Assembly: GCA_023252215.1 (NCBI GenBank)
Contig: JAHEXG010000004.1
Coordinates: 1-59,420, forward strand
From: Candidatus Altarchaeales archaeon
GTDB taxonomy: Archaea; Altiarchaeota; Altiarchaeia; IMC4; QMZM01
Length of the DNA: 59,420 nucleotides
Direction of reading: 5' to 3'
The notes beneath the pieces are model-generated. The model worked only from the letters and a program-made list of their open reading frames with translations, ran no database searches and had not been told where the DNA came from. Every line of letters begins with the position of its first letter. The stretch's first letter is position 1. A program made the position numbers and the translations under genes. This document shows, in pieces, positions 19,838 through 30,090 of the stretch.

Positions 19838-20077
19838 TTATTTCTTTACCTTCCATGCAGGGGCTTCGCGCATATTCTGCTCGGCCCTTCTTCCGGCTTC
19901 TTCCGGGCCCAAGCCCTGCTTTATGTACATCTTAGAGATCATGACCTTTACGTCTTCCCTGGACTTAAGTTTTCCGCTCTTGTCAGCACAGAAAGAACAG
20001 TAGATATTGTTCATGTCTCCGCCGCCGAAATCATTGTATTTCTGCATCGTCATTCCGCAACTCTGGCATATTTTCAT
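19838..20077 (-). CDS. Small putative zinc-ribbon protein
   Basis: MKICQSCGMTMQ...YCSFCADKSGKL. Confidence 0.75.
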   Translation of the reverse strand: MKICQSCGMTMQKYNDFGGGDMNNIYCSFCADKSGKLKSREDVKVMISKMYIKQGLGPEEAGRRAEQNMREAPAWKVKK

Positions 20078-20172
20078 TTTAGGGTTCCAAACAAAAAAAA
20101 ATTTATTTGAGATAATTATAGAATTACGCAGATTTAATATAATCCAAAGGCATTATTAACAAGGGGACAAAA

Positions 20173-21399
20173 ATGCAGGACTACGACATAGATTTCCACA
20201 TACACTCGAAATACTCCAAAGGCGTCTCCAAGAGCATGGAGCTGCCGGTGATAGCAAAACAGGCGGAATTAAAAGGCCTGGAACTGGTAGGAACCGGAGA
20301 CGCATTATGCGTTCCCTGGATGGGGCATATTAAAAAGTCCCTGGTAGAGGGAGTGGATGGAGCATATTCGATAGAAGGCTCCAAAACGCAATTCCTGATA
20401 ACCGCGGAAGTAGAAGACGAAAGAAGAGTGCACCACCTGATACTATTTCCCTCCATCACGGCGGCAGAAGACATGACCGAGAGATTGCGCAAACAATCGA
20501 ACGACATACACAAAGAAGGAAGACCCCATGTGAAGATAAACGGAGAACAATTAGTCGACCATGCAAGAGAAGTAGACGCATTGGTCGGTCCCGCGCATGC
20601 CTTCACTCCCTGGACCGCCATATACAAGGAATACAACTCATTAAAGGAATGCTACGGGACAAATACGCATTATGTGAAATTCCTGGAACTGGGACTATCG
20701 GCGGATACCGGCATGGCAGACAGGATAGAGGAACTACAAAACATAACCTTTTTATCCAATTCAGACACCCACAGCCCCTGGCCCCACCGCCTGGGCCGAG
20801 AATTCAACAGAATACAAATAGAGCAGCCCTCATTCAAAGAGATCGAGAAGGCATTGGATAGAAAAAACAGAAGAAAATTCTCGCTAAACGCGGGCCTAGA
20901 CCCAAGAGAGGGAAAATACCACCTCACCGCGTGCAGCAAATGCTTCATCCGCTTCAAGCTGGAAGACGCGGTACGGCTGCGCTGGCGCTGCCCGGAATGC
21001 AGGGGCATGATAAAAAAAGGCGTAGCGGACAGGATAAACGAACTGGCATCCTGGGACACTCCGCACCACCCGGAGCACCGCCCCAGGTACATGCACATAA
21101 TACCCCTGGCAGAGGTCCTAGCCCTCGCATCAGGCAGCAGGAACGCAACAGGCAAAAAGATAAAAGCCGAATGGGACCGCCTGATAGAAAAATTCGGAAC
21201 AGAGATCAACATCCTCGTTGACGCAGACGTGGAAGAGATAAAGAAGGAAAACGCAGAGGTTGGAAGAATAATAGATAAATTCCGCGCAGACAAGATAAAA
21301 TACGTAGCCGGCGGCGGGGGGCAATACGGACACCCCACGCTGAAAGACGAAACGGATAATTTCTACGGCCGCGGACAGAAGACGTTGACGGATTACTGA
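20173..21399 (+). CDS. Endonuclease Q-like PHP-domain nuclease
   Basis: DIDFHIHSKYSKGVSKSM, VGTGDAL, SNSDTHSPWPHRLGREFN, zinc finger CSKCFIRF...RWRCPECRG. Confidence 0.9.
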   Translation: MQDYDIDFHIHSKYSKGVSKSMELPVIAKQAELKGLELVGTGDALCVPWMGHIKKSLVEGVDGAYSIEGSKTQFLITAEVEDERRVHHLILFPSITAAEDMTERLRKQSNDIHKEGRPHVKINGEQLVDHAREVDALVGPAHAFTPWTAIYKEYNSLKECYGTNTHYVKFLELGLSADTGMADRIEELQNITFLSNSDTHSPWPHRLGREFNRIQIEQPSFKEIEKALDRKNRRKFSLNAGLDPREGKYHLTACSKCFIRFKLEDAVRLRWRCPECRGMIKKGVADRINELASWDTPHHPEHRPRYMHIIPLAEVLALASGSRNATGKKIKAEWDRLIEKFGTEINILVDADVEEIKKENAEVGRIIDKFRADKIKYVAGGGGQYGHPTLKDETDNFYGRGQKTLTDY

Positions 21400-21401
21400 C
21401 C

Positions 21402-23177
21402 TTATCCTGCCCCGCCGCCTCCGCCGCCGCCCCCGCCTCCGCCGCCTCCTCCGGAGAAGCCGCCTGAGCCTGAGGTGCCGGTCGCCGCAGTAAAGGCCGA
21501 CGAGAAACCGTTAACCGCCGAGCCGAAGGATGCTGCCGAGAACGCCCCTACTCCGCCTGCGTATATGTTTGAGTGTATTTCTCCTTTGTAGTCTTTGAAT
21601 ACGTCGTCCATGGTCTTCTGCACCTTATGCGCAACACCCAAAGGAATGGAGTATATGAGATATTTCTCCCAGAGCACGATGGCATCCGGCGAAACCTCGC
21701 GCAGGCTGCTGAAGTCTTCCAGGAATCGCTTTAGGCGCATCCATTTGACGTAGTGCTCCGCTCCCTTAGGCGTCCTGTTTGGAAGGGCGTTTGGAAAGAT
21801 TGCTGCCAGCAGGAACGCCTCAAATGCGATGAAAATGCAGAACAATGGAAATACTAAGAGGGAGATAAAGGCCACAAGTATCGTAGCTGCGGCAAAGGGG
21901 ATAAAGCCCGTTCTCCCGGAGAAGAAACCAAGCTCCTCGGCCTGCTCTTTTACCTGGTTCCTCCAATCTTCCAGCCATTCCTGCGTTTTCGAAGGCTCGG
22001 CTTCAAGATATTTTTTTAGTTCCGAAAGCGTGACACTATCGGGCGTCTCGTCCTCGACCTTCTCCTTCAACAGCCAGCCTTTGTACTTGTACCTGGCCGC
22101 ATCGATTATAAGACTTAGAAGCTTTTTCTCGCTCTCCGCAAGGCCTACAAGAGCAGTGGAAAGAACCTTTATTTCGTAGTCGTCGCCTCCGAACAATCCA
22201 AGGACTTTTTCTTTGGGGATCTTCCCAAGTTTGAGCCTTCCTTTCACGCACAGATCAAGAAGCTCCGCCGAAACCGCATTCTGGCCCGGTTTCTTCGTGT
22301 TCTGGTTCATGAGAGCGCTTAGGACTGCGGGACTGTAATCATAAGGCGGCTCGCGCTCGTATATCGACTGTACGTCGACCTTCGGCTCCCTGCCATAGAA
22401 ATGCCAGATAGCTGCGAACGCGATTATTTCCAGTACAAAAAAGCAAATAAACCAAAGCAGGAGCGTCAGCATAGATTCGCCTGAGGAGGGAGGAGAATAA
22501 TTCTTTTCTTCTTCCACGACCATTTGTAGACCGGCACCGTCCTCATGCACTGCATAAGTCGCATCGGGAAGCACGTATCTTGGGAACACGACCCTTACCT
22601 CGACCCACTGGTTTGCCGGGATGTCGAAAGACTGGAAAATGACGTTACTGTTATTCGACAACATTATCTTACCGGAAAGAACGGGATGACCCCACGTGTA
22701 CACCTCTTTTGAGTCGTTCACGGGCGCAGGCAGGATTATCGCTCCCTCAAGGTCTTTTAGGGAAACATCCCAGTTCGAATCCCAGACCTTCCAATAAATC
22801 TCGCCTACGTCGTCATACACTGTCACAGCATTCGTCAGGCGATACCTGATGCTGAAGGTCCTCTTCTCGTTTGCGGCAGTATAATACCACGTGACCCGGG
22901 TAGTGCTGCCCTGGTCGGTCTGCTCAAATCTTACCGGAATTCCGTTCTCATACACCGCAATGCCTGAAATAGTCCAATATCCTTTGCCAAAATCCCGGTA
23001 TGCGTATGTGAATGAATCGCGGAAATCATAGGTGATATTCTCTTCCACGTTGACTGATGCGTCGGGATTTATCCGCATAGTGACAAATGCCTTGTCAAGG
23101 TAGTATTCTTTGGCGTAAACCGGAATAGAAATTACCGCCAGTGCAAGAACGAATAAAACCAAAAAACTATTTTTCAT
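21402..23177 (-). CDS. DUF2207 domain membrane protein with Gly-rich C-terminus
   Basis: Signal peptide, DUF2207-like N-terminal half, TM segments, C-terminal GGFSGGGGGGGGGGGGGGAG. Confidence 0.88.
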   Translation of the reverse strand: MKNSFLVLFVLALAVISIPVYAKEYYLDKAFVTMRINPDASVNVEENITYDFRDSFTYAYRDFGKGYWTISGIAVYENGIPVRFEQTDQGSTTRVTWYYTAANEKRTFSIRYRLTNAVTVYDDVGEIYWKVWDSNWDVSLKDLEGAIILPAPVNDSKEVYTWGHPVLSGKIMLSNNSNVIFQSFDIPANQWVEVRVVFPRYVLPDATYAVHEDGAGLQMVVEEEKNYSPPSSGESMLTLLLWFICFFVLEIIAFAAIWHFYGREPKVDVQSIYEREPPYDYSPAVLSALMNQNTKKPGQNAVSAELLDLCVKGRLKLGKIPKEKVLGLFGGDDYEIKVLSTALVGLAESEKKLLSLIIDAARYKYKGWLLKEKVEDETPDSVTLSELKKYLEAEPSKTQEWLEDWRNQVKEQAEELGFFSGRTGFIPFAAATILVAFISLLVFPLFCIFIAFEAFLLAAIFPNALPNRTPKGAEHYVKWMRLKRFLEDFSSLREVSPDAIVLWEKYLIYSIPLGVAHKVQKTMDDVFKDYKGEIHSNIYAGGVGAFSAASFGSAVNGFSSAFTAATGTSGSGGFSGGGGGGGGGGGGGGAG

Positions 23178-23356
23178 CTAGATAAGTATTACGCCACATT
23201 CCTAATTAATTATTCAAGTCTTCTTGATACCGTATGTTGTCCTTATCCCGTATTTACGCCGCTTCTCCGCTTTTTATATACCTGATTCCAATAGGTATTC
23301 AATAGGTTTCTTTTATTCGTTTATTTTAATTTAATAAGCTTTTTGAGGCGGTTTCT

Positions 23357-23998
23357 TTGGACTCTGATGGGAAAATTCTTAAAGGAACTACGACTATTGG
23401 TTTAGCTTGTAGTGACGGTGTTGTATTGCTTACGGACAGAAGAGCGTCGATGGGTACTTTCATAGCCAGCAGAAAGGCCAAAAAAGTCTACAAAGTAAAC
23501 GACTACATAGGCGCAACCATAGCAGGCTCAGTAGGCGACGCAGAAGCCATCATACGCCTCATACAGGCAGAGGCCGCATTGTACGAGATGAACAACAAGG
23601 ACCGCATGTCCACCAAGGCCGCTGCAAACCTGATAGCAAACGTCCTGCAGGGAAGCAAATATTACCCCTACATGATACAGGTACTGATAGGCGGATACGA
23701 CAAAAAAGCATCCATCTACACCCTCGACCCCCTGGGCGGACTCATAGAAGAAGACATGGCCTCCACTGGAAGCGGGTCCCCGGTAGCATACGGCGTACTT
23801 GAACTCGACTACTCGCTTGAGAAAACAGTAAAAGAGAATATCCCCGTAGCCGTAAGAGCCATGCTGTCTGCGCTCCAGAGAGACTGCGCAACCGGAGACG
23901 GCCTAAGCCTTGTAACCATCACGCAGGACGGCTTCAAAGAATACAGCGAAGACGACGTGGACGACTACATAAAGAAAGCCACAAAAAAATCCAAGTAG
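23357..23998 (+). CDS. psmB: Proteasome subunit beta
   Basis: TTG start; short propeptide then G|TTTIGLACSDGVVLLTDRRASMGTFIASRKAKKVYKV. Confidence 0.96.
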   Translation: MDSDGKILKGTTTIGLACSDGVVLLTDRRASMGTFIASRKAKKVYKVNDYIGATIAGSVGDAEAIIRLIQAEAALYEMNNKDRMSTKAAANLIANVLQGSKYYPYMIQVLIGGYDKKASIYTLDPLGGLIEEDMASTGSGSPVAYGVLELDYSLEKTVKENIPVAVRAMLSALQRDCATGDGLSLVTITQDGFKEYSEDDVDDYIKKATKKSK

Positions 23999-24195
23999 AC
24001 GCCAATACATACAATAATATGTAACAGGCATTATTTTGCGGGAATCCTACGCCGCACACTAATCTGACTGGGCCGAACACAAGACCCTTTACCTGTCTAA
24101 AAACCGGCTTAGGTCATTTGATTTTTTTCATACTGCTGCATTATTCAAAAACCAAAAAAGAAAGATAGCAATCTCAGAACACTTAAAAACAAGAG

Positions 24196-26091
24196 GTGAA
24201 TTCATTGGAATTCAAAGACATAAAACACATAGTAGCGGATAACGCGCCTACAGGCAAAATAACCAAAGTAGACGTAGAAGGCCCAAAAGTAATCCTCTAC
24301 ACGGACGACCTGCCATTCTTCATAGACCACAACGAGGAGATAAAGAACCTGGCAACTCTGCTGCGCAAAAGGATAGTCATCAGATCCAACCCTGCCGCAT
24401 TGATGGAACCTCTCGAGGCTAAGAAGATAGTGGAAGAAATAATACCGCCCGAAGCTAACATATGCAACATATCTTTTGACCCGCACTTTCAGGAGATACA
24501 CATAGAGGCCGAAAAACTGGGGCTCATAATAGGAAAACAGGGAATCACCCGCGACGAGATAGCAAAAAGGACCGGCTGGAATCCCAAGCTACTCCGAAAA
24601 CCCCCAATAGAATCCGAGACCATCCGAAGCGTCCGCAAGATGCTCTACGACTCAAGCGAAGAACGCCAGAAGGTACTAAAAGAAGTCGGCAAAAAGATAT
24701 ACAGAAAACCCGATTCCGAATGCGACTGGATAAGAGTAACCCCCTTAGGAGGCGCACGAGAAGTAGGAAGATCATGTTTCCTGTTGCAGACAACCGAAAG
24801 CAACGTCATACTCGACTGCGGCATAAACACCGCAGCATCAGGCACCGCAAGATTCCCGGACTTCAGGGCAGCGAAACTAGAAATGGAGAGACTGGACGCA
24901 GTAATAATATCCCACGCCCACCTGGACCACTCAGGATTCCTACCATACCTGTACAAATACGGATACGAAGGACCGGTCTACTGTACTGAGCCGACACGAG
25001 ACCTGATGACCCTGCTACTGCTGGACGCAGTAGAGATAGGCGAACGAGAAGACAACGAACTGCCATACTCCTCCAAGGAAATACAAAAAATGATAAAACA
25101 CATAATCCCCTTGGAATACCAGGAAGTAGCAGACATAACCCCCGACATGAGGATCACATTATACGACGCCGGACACATCCTAGGCTCCTCGATGGTGCAC
25201 CTGCACATGGGCGAAGGATTGCATAATCTAGTATACAGCGGAGACATAAAATTCGGAGACACGCGCCTGCTGGAAGCCGCAAACTTCGAATTCCCCCGCG
25301 CAGAGACCCTGATAATGGAGAGCACCTACGGAGGAAGATACGACATACAACCGCACAGGAGAGACGCGGAAAAGATGCTCCTGAACAACATACAGGAAAC
25401 CATAAAGAACAAAGGCAAAGTCCTGATACCCGTATTCTCGGTAGGAAGATCCCAGGAAGTAATGATAGTGCTGGAAAACTTCGCAAGATTCGAAGAATTC
25501 AACGTCCCAGTATACCTGGACGGAATGATATGGGAAGCAACCGCAATACACACCCTGTACCCGGAATACCTTAAAAAACACATACGCCACAGGATATTCA
25601 ACGGACACAACCCTTTCCTGGCAGACACCTTCGCAAAAGTCAAACCCAAAGAAAGAAAGACCATAATAGAAAGCGAAGAACCCTGCGTGATCCTCGCAAC
25701 CTCGGGTATGATGACAGGCGGGCCCTCGGTGGAATACTTCAAAGCATTCGCAGAAGACCCAAAGAACATGCTATCCTTCGTCGGATACCAGGCAGAAGGA
25801 TCCCTAGGACGAAGGATACAGAACGGCATGTCCGAGATGACAGTAGAAAAGAACGGAAGAACTGCCGCATTAAAGATCAAGATGGCTATCCGGACAGTGG
25901 ACGGATTCTCAGGGCACGCAGACAGACGCCAGCTTCTGGGCTACGCCAAAAAAGTACACCCCAAGCCCAAGAGAACACTCATAGTCCACGGCGAAGAAAA
26001 GAAGTCCGCAAACCTTGCGCTCACCTTGAACGAGATGTTCGGATTCGACGCATCAGCACCCCAGAACCTGGACACGATAAGGCTGGTATAA
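24196..26091 (+). CDS. KH/beta-CASP ribonuclease aCPSF1 (FttA), transcription termination factor
   Basis: N-terminal KH domains (GLIIGKQGITRDEIAKRTGWNPKLLRKPP), HAHLDHSGFLPYL, ESTYGGR, FSGHADRRQL. Confidence 0.96.
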   Translation: MNSLEFKDIKHIVADNAPTGKITKVDVEGPKVILYTDDLPFFIDHNEEIKNLATLLRKRIVIRSNPAALMEPLEAKKIVEEIIPPEANICNISFDPHFQEIHIEAEKLGLIIGKQGITRDEIAKRTGWNPKLLRKPPIESETIRSVRKMLYDSSEERQKVLKEVGKKIYRKPDSECDWIRVTPLGGAREVGRSCFLLQTTESNVILDCGINTAASGTARFPDFRAAKLEMERLDAVIISHAHLDHSGFLPYLYKYGYEGPVYCTEPTRDLMTLLLLDAVEIGEREDNELPYSSKEIQKMIKHIIPLEYQEVADITPDMRITLYDAGHILGSSMVHLHMGEGLHNLVYSGDIKFGDTRLLEAANFEFPRAETLIMESTYGGRYDIQPHRRDAEKMLLNNIQETIKNKGKVLIPVFSVGRSQEVMIVLENFARFEEFNVPVYLDGMIWEATAIHTLYPEYLKKHIRHRIFNGHNPFLADTFAKVKPKERKTIIESEEPCVILATSGMMTGGPSVEYFKAFAEDPKNMLSFVGYQAEGSLGRRIQNGMSEMTVEKNGRTAALKIKMAIRTVDGFSGHADRRQLLGYAKKVHPKPKRTLIVHGEEKKSANLALTLNEMFGFDASAPQNLDTIRLV

Positions 26092-26100
26092 TTCACACAC

Positions 26101-26126
26101 GCCCGGCAGGATTATGCAGACCGGGC
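26101..26126 (+). terminator. Hairpin followed by T/C-rich tract downstream of aCPSF1/FttA
   Basis: GCCCGG(caggattatgcaga)CCGGGC then tttcttcctttt. Confidence 0.4.
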
Positions 26127-26142
26127 TTTCTTCCTTTTCAGT

Positions 26143-26340
26143 CTAAGCGCCTTCTTTCACTTTCCAGTCATCGAAGGCTCCAGCAGCTACAGTCCCAGAC
26201 CAAGGCTTACGCACTGCAAATACACATTCTCGGCGGCATGGCCGGCGTCTATGTGCGCATAACGGATCCCGCGCGCGCCATAACGGGAAGTAGTCCGGCC
26301 ATATACTGCTACAAAGACCATATCCGCAGCCGCGCTTAGA
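26143..26340 (-). pseudogene. C-terminal remnant of a SagB-type nitroreductase, frameshifted
   Basis: Minus-frame reading AADMVFVAVYGRTTSRYGARGIRYAHIDAGHAAENVYLQCVSLGLG continues in another frame as TVAAGAFDDWKVKEGA*. Confidence 0.75.
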
Positions 26341-26431
26341 ACACAAGACTACCTGTATGCTTCGGCTCCGGCAGCTTTGTTTTTTTATCTATTCTATCCA
26401 AAGATATATTTTATAGATACAATACTAAAAC

Positions 26432-26956
26432 ATGAAAGCTTTGTTTATCCTGGCTCCGGGGAATTTCCGGGACGAGGAATTCTTTTCGCCCAAAGAGAAA
26501 CTAGAGAAAGCAGGCGTTTGCGTAACCGTTGCCGGACTATCCATGAACGAGTCTACAGGAATGCTCGGAAGGAAAACAAAACCAGACATGCTCCTAAAAG
26601 ATGCGAGCATCGAAGACTACGACGTCCTCGTGCTTCCCGGGGGAAGAGGCTCAAGAGAATACCTGATAGACAATGACCAAGTAATCACAGCCGTGAGAAA
26701 AGCATACGAAAAAGGCCTGATAGTCGCAGCCATATGCAGCTCATGCATGATACCCGCTAAAGCAGGCATCGTTAAAGGAAAGAAAGCCACCTGCTTCACC
26801 CGGCCTGACGATATGCAGAACCTAAAAAACGCAGGCGCACAATACATGGGTGAAGGAGCCATAGTAGATGGAAACCTCATCACTGCGACCGGGCCAGTAG
26901 ATTCCGACAGATTCGCAGACAGGATAATTGAAGCACTAAAAAACCGGAAGACATGA
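26432..26956 (+). CDS. DJ-1/PfpI family protein
   Basis: NFRDEEFFSPKEKLEKAG, DYDVLVLPGGRGS, AAICSSCMIPAKAGIVKGKKAT. Confidence 0.93.
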   Translation: MKALFILAPGNFRDEEFFSPKEKLEKAGVCVTVAGLSMNESTGMLGRKTKPDMLLKDASIEDYDVLVLPGGRGSREYLIDNDQVITAVRKAYEKGLIVAAICSSCMIPAKAGIVKGKKATCFTRPDDMQNLKNAGAQYMGEGAIVDGNLITATGPVDSDRFADRIIEALKNRKT

Positions 26957-27627
26957 AAAAAGACCTGCTGACAATACACGACCTGCTGCTGGAGAGATCC
27001 GGCCCGCAGCACTGGTGGCCTGCAGAGACTCCTTTCGAAGTTGTGGTCGGCGCGATACTGACGCAGTCTACTTCCTGGAAGAACGTGGAAAAGGCGTTAA
27101 GCGATCTGAAAAAGGAAGGCCTGCTTAACCCAAAAACTCTCCACGAAATAGACGTAAACATACTCGCAGCCAAGATCAAGCCTGCAGGATACTACAACGC
27201 CAAAGCCCGCAAGCTCAAGGAATACATGAACCACTTATACGCTAACTACGCAGGCGACCTGGATGATATGTTCAAATCAGACGGACGAAGACTACGCGAT
27301 GAGCTGTTATCGATATGGGGCATAGGCCCTGAGACTGCGGATTCCATCGTCCTGTATGCTGCGGAGAAGCCGGAATTCGTAGTCGATGCGTATACGAAGA
27401 GGATATTTTCACGACTGGGCTACGTAGATGAGAGCGTATCGTATGAAGGTCTGAAAGAATTCTCAGAACAAAACCTTCCAAGAAACGTAAAAATATACAA
27501 CGAATTCCACGCCCTCCTCGTGCTTCTTGGAAAAGAACACTGCAGGAAGACGAAGCCGGTATGCGACGGATGCCCGCTGGAGAAAAGATGCCTGAAAAAG
27601 AACATAAAGAAAAAAAAACCAGGATAA
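26953..27627 (+). CDS. Endonuclease III-like HhH-GPD DNA glycosylase with [4Fe-4S] motif
   Basis: GAILTQSTSWKNVEKAL, LLSIWGIGPETADSIVLYA, FVVDAYTKRI, C-terminal CRKTKPVCDGCPLEKRC. Confidence 0.93.
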   Translation: MKKDLLTIHDLLLERSGPQHWWPAETPFEVVVGAILTQSTSWKNVEKALSDLKKEGLLNPKTLHEIDVNILAAKIKPAGYYNAKARKLKEYMNHLYANYAGDLDDMFKSDGRRLRDELLSIWGIGPETADSIVLYAAEKPEFVVDAYTKRIFSRLGYVDESVSYEGLKEFSEQNLPRNVKIYNEFHALLVLLGKEHCRKTKPVCDGCPLEKRCLKKNIKKKKPG

Positions 27628-27636
27628 AGCATTCTA

Positions 27637-27933
27637 TTGAAAGTATTTATTAAAGTAATCATATTGTCTTACATGGCTTCCTTGGGTCTGCGCGTCCTGT
27701 TCTATCCTAAGACAAACGAATACGAGGTCGTTTCCCCGGACGGCTTCACATTGAAAATGACGGAAGAAGACTTCAAAGCGATCAAATGCCAGATGAACGG
27801 CATCGCCCTCTCTCTTGCAGAACAGGCCCGCGAGAAAAAGAAGGAGGCCAAACTTGCAGCACAAAACCTTGAGGCCCCTATTTCTTCATCCGTCTCCTGC
27901 CCACCATCTCTATCGGAAGACCCCACAGTTTAA
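27637..27933 (+). CDS. Hypothetical protein, convergent overlap with argG
   Basis: 98 aa ORF (true start possibly MASLGLRV); overlaps argG 3' end. Confidence 0.5.
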   Translation: MKVFIKVIILSYMASLGLRVLFYPKTNEYEVVSPDGFTLKMTEEDFKAIKCQMNGIALSLAEQAREKKKEAKLAAQNLEAPISSSVSCPPSLSEDPTV

Positions 27934-29068
27934 GGAATCCTTCAGCCATCTTGTGATCGAATGCGTCCTTTTTGTCGTAAGTCGCAAGCGCAAGATTGTA
28001 TAAAGAATTAGGAGACTCTCTTCCGACGACGATCATGCCTCCCTTGTAGAGTTTTAGCCTGATCATTCCGGTAACTACTTCCTGGCTTTTGTCCATGAAG
28101 GCGTCTATGTCTTCTTTTAGGGGCTCCAGCCACTGGCCGAAGTAGACCATCTGCGACCACTTGTTCTCGAGTATTCCTTTGAACAGGTTCTCTTCGCGCG
28201 TGAGCGTGAGTCGTTCCAGTTCGCGGTGGGCTTCCAGCAACGCGACCGCTGCGGGGCACTCATAGACCTCGCGCGATTTTATGCCTACGAGGCGGTCTTC
28301 TATCATGTCTATCCTTCCCACGCCGTGGTTTCCGCATATCTCGTTTAGTTTGTAGAGTAGTTCCAGTTCCGGCATCTTCTTACCGTTGAGGCCGACCGGT
28401 ATCCCTTTCTCGAATTCTATTTCCACGTATACCGGCTTGTCAGGCGCAGCCTGCGGAGAAACAGTCCAGCGGAATGCGTCTTCTCCCGGCTCTTTCAGGG
28501 GATTCTCAAGGACTCCTGCTTCGATGCTCCTACACCACAGGTTCTCATCTACGCTGTAAGGAGATTTCCCGGCGGGGATGGGTATATTGTGCTTCTGAGC
28601 GTATTTTATGGACTCATCCCGGGTAAGGCCCCACTCCCGGACTGGCGCCAGTATCTTCAGGTCCGGATTAATCCCGCGAACACTTAATTCGAACCGGACC
28701 TGGTCGTTCCCCTTCCCGGTCGCGCCGTGCGATACCGAATCAGCGCCCTCTTTTGCGGCGATCTCTGCCAGGTACTTGCCTATCAAGGGCCGTGCAAGGG
28801 CGGTTCCCAGCGGATACTTGTTCTCATAAAGCGCGTTTGCCTTGACAGCAGGGTTTATGTAGTCTCTTACGAATTCCTCGCGTACGTCGATGCTGTAGGT
28901 CTTGACGGCCCCCATCTTCTTGGCCTTTTCCTCGATCTCTTTTAGGTCCTTTACGCCCTGGCCCAGCTCCAATGTGAGGGTTATGACATCGGTCTTGTAG
29001 TGTTCCTGAAGCCATTTGATGCAGACAGAGGTATCTAAGCCGCCTGAGTATGCGAGCACGGTTTTCAT
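27878..29068 (-). CDS. argG: Argininosuccinate synthase
   Basis: MKTVLAYSGGLDTSVCIKWLQE, YSVDENLWCRSIEAGVLE. Confidence 0.97.
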   Translation of the reverse strand: MKTVLAYSGGLDTSVCIKWLQEHYKTDVITLTLELGQGVKDLKEIEEKAKKMGAVKTYSIDVREEFVRDYINPAVKANALYENKYPLGTALARPLIGKYLAEIAAKEGADSVSHGATGKGNDQVRFELSVRGINPDLKILAPVREWGLTRDESIKYAQKHNIPIPAGKSPYSVDENLWCRSIEAGVLENPLKEPGEDAFRWTVSPQAAPDKPVYVEIEFEKGIPVGLNGKKMPELELLYKLNEICGNHGVGRIDMIEDRLVGIKSREVYECPAAVALLEAHRELERLTLTREENLFKGILENKWSQMVYFGQWLEPLKEDIDAFMDKSQEVVTGMIRLKLYKGGMIVVGRESPNSLYNLALATYDKKDAFDHKMAEGFLKLWGLPIEMVGRRRMKK

Positions 29069-29157
29069 CTTGATATCTATTAAATTCAGGGAAATTAAAA
29101 TCACCCCGATACCCCTTTATATTACAATCCAAGTACAATAATAAACAGGTGCTCAAG

Positions 29158-30081
29158 ATGAAGTGGGAAAAAAGACATATTATCTCGATCAAGGATTTCT
29201 CCCGCGAGGAGATAGACTACGTTCTTAAAAAATCTGCGGAAATGGAGGAGCGGCTAAACCATGAAAAGACCTCCTCGCTTATGAAAAACAAAATACTTGC
29301 AAACCTCTTTTTTGAGCCGTCTACCAGGACCCGGATGTCCTTCGAAGCCTCTATGAAGAAACTAGGCGGCGTTACCATAGGCTTCGACTCGGGCGAAGTA
29401 AGCAGCGAAGTCAAAGGAGAAACTATCGTGGACACCGTGAAAATAGCATCCGGATACTCCGACGTCATCGTTATACGGCACCCGGTGGAAGGCTCCGCGC
29501 GCCTGGCATCCGAGCACTCGGACGTTCCGGTGATAAACGGCGGAGACGGCGCAAACCAACACCCCACGCAGACGCTGCTCGACCTGTACACGATAAAAAA
29601 AGAATTCAAAAAAATAGACGGCCTAAGCATATGCGTCGTCGGAGACCTCAAATACGGCCGCACAGTGCATTCGCTGACCAACGCACTGGAGAACTACGAA
29701 GCAGACCTCTGCTTCATATCGCCGCAGGAACTCAAAATGCCCAGGACGATAGTAAAAGACCTGGAAGCAAAAGGAATAAACGTAAAAGAGAGCAGCAAAC
29801 TCAACGTCAAAGACTGCGACGTAGTATACGTTACAAGGATACAAAAGGAACGCTTCCCCGACCCCCAGGAATACGAACGGGTAAAAGACGCATTCGTCCT
29901 GGACATCCAGGCACTGGAAGGGATAAAAGAAGACGCCATAATCATGCACCCCCTGCCCAGGGTATCAGAGATACACCCGGAGATAGACGACACACAATAC
30001 GCCAGATACTTCCAGCAGGCCAAAAACGGAATACCGGTCAGGATGGCCCTCCTCGCACTCGTAAGCGACGTAGACTTCTAA
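29158..30081 (+). CDS. pyrB: Aspartate carbamoyltransferase catalytic subunit
   Basis: FFEPSTRTRMSFEASMKKLGG, GDGANQHPTQTLLDLYTI, HPLPRVSEIHPEID. Confidence 0.97.
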   Translation: MKWEKRHIISIKDFSREEIDYVLKKSAEMEERLNHEKTSSLMKNKILANLFFEPSTRTRMSFEASMKKLGGVTIGFDSGEVSSEVKGETIVDTVKIASGYSDVIVIRHPVEGSARLASEHSDVPVINGGDGANQHPTQTLLDLYTIKKEFKKIDGLSICVVGDLKYGRTVHSLTNALENYEADLCFISPQELKMPRTIVKDLEAKGINVKESSKLNVKDCDVVYVTRIQKERFPDPQEYERVKDAFVLDIQALEGIKEDAIIMHPLPRVSEIHPEIDDTQYARYFQQAKNGIPVRMALLALVSDVDF

Positions 30082-30090
30082 TAGAAAAAA

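Noticed and set aside
24002-24195. About 190-bp intergenic region between psmB and the aCPSF1/FttA gene as an ncRNA candidate
   Set aside because: No convincing secondary structure, promoter or repeat by eye
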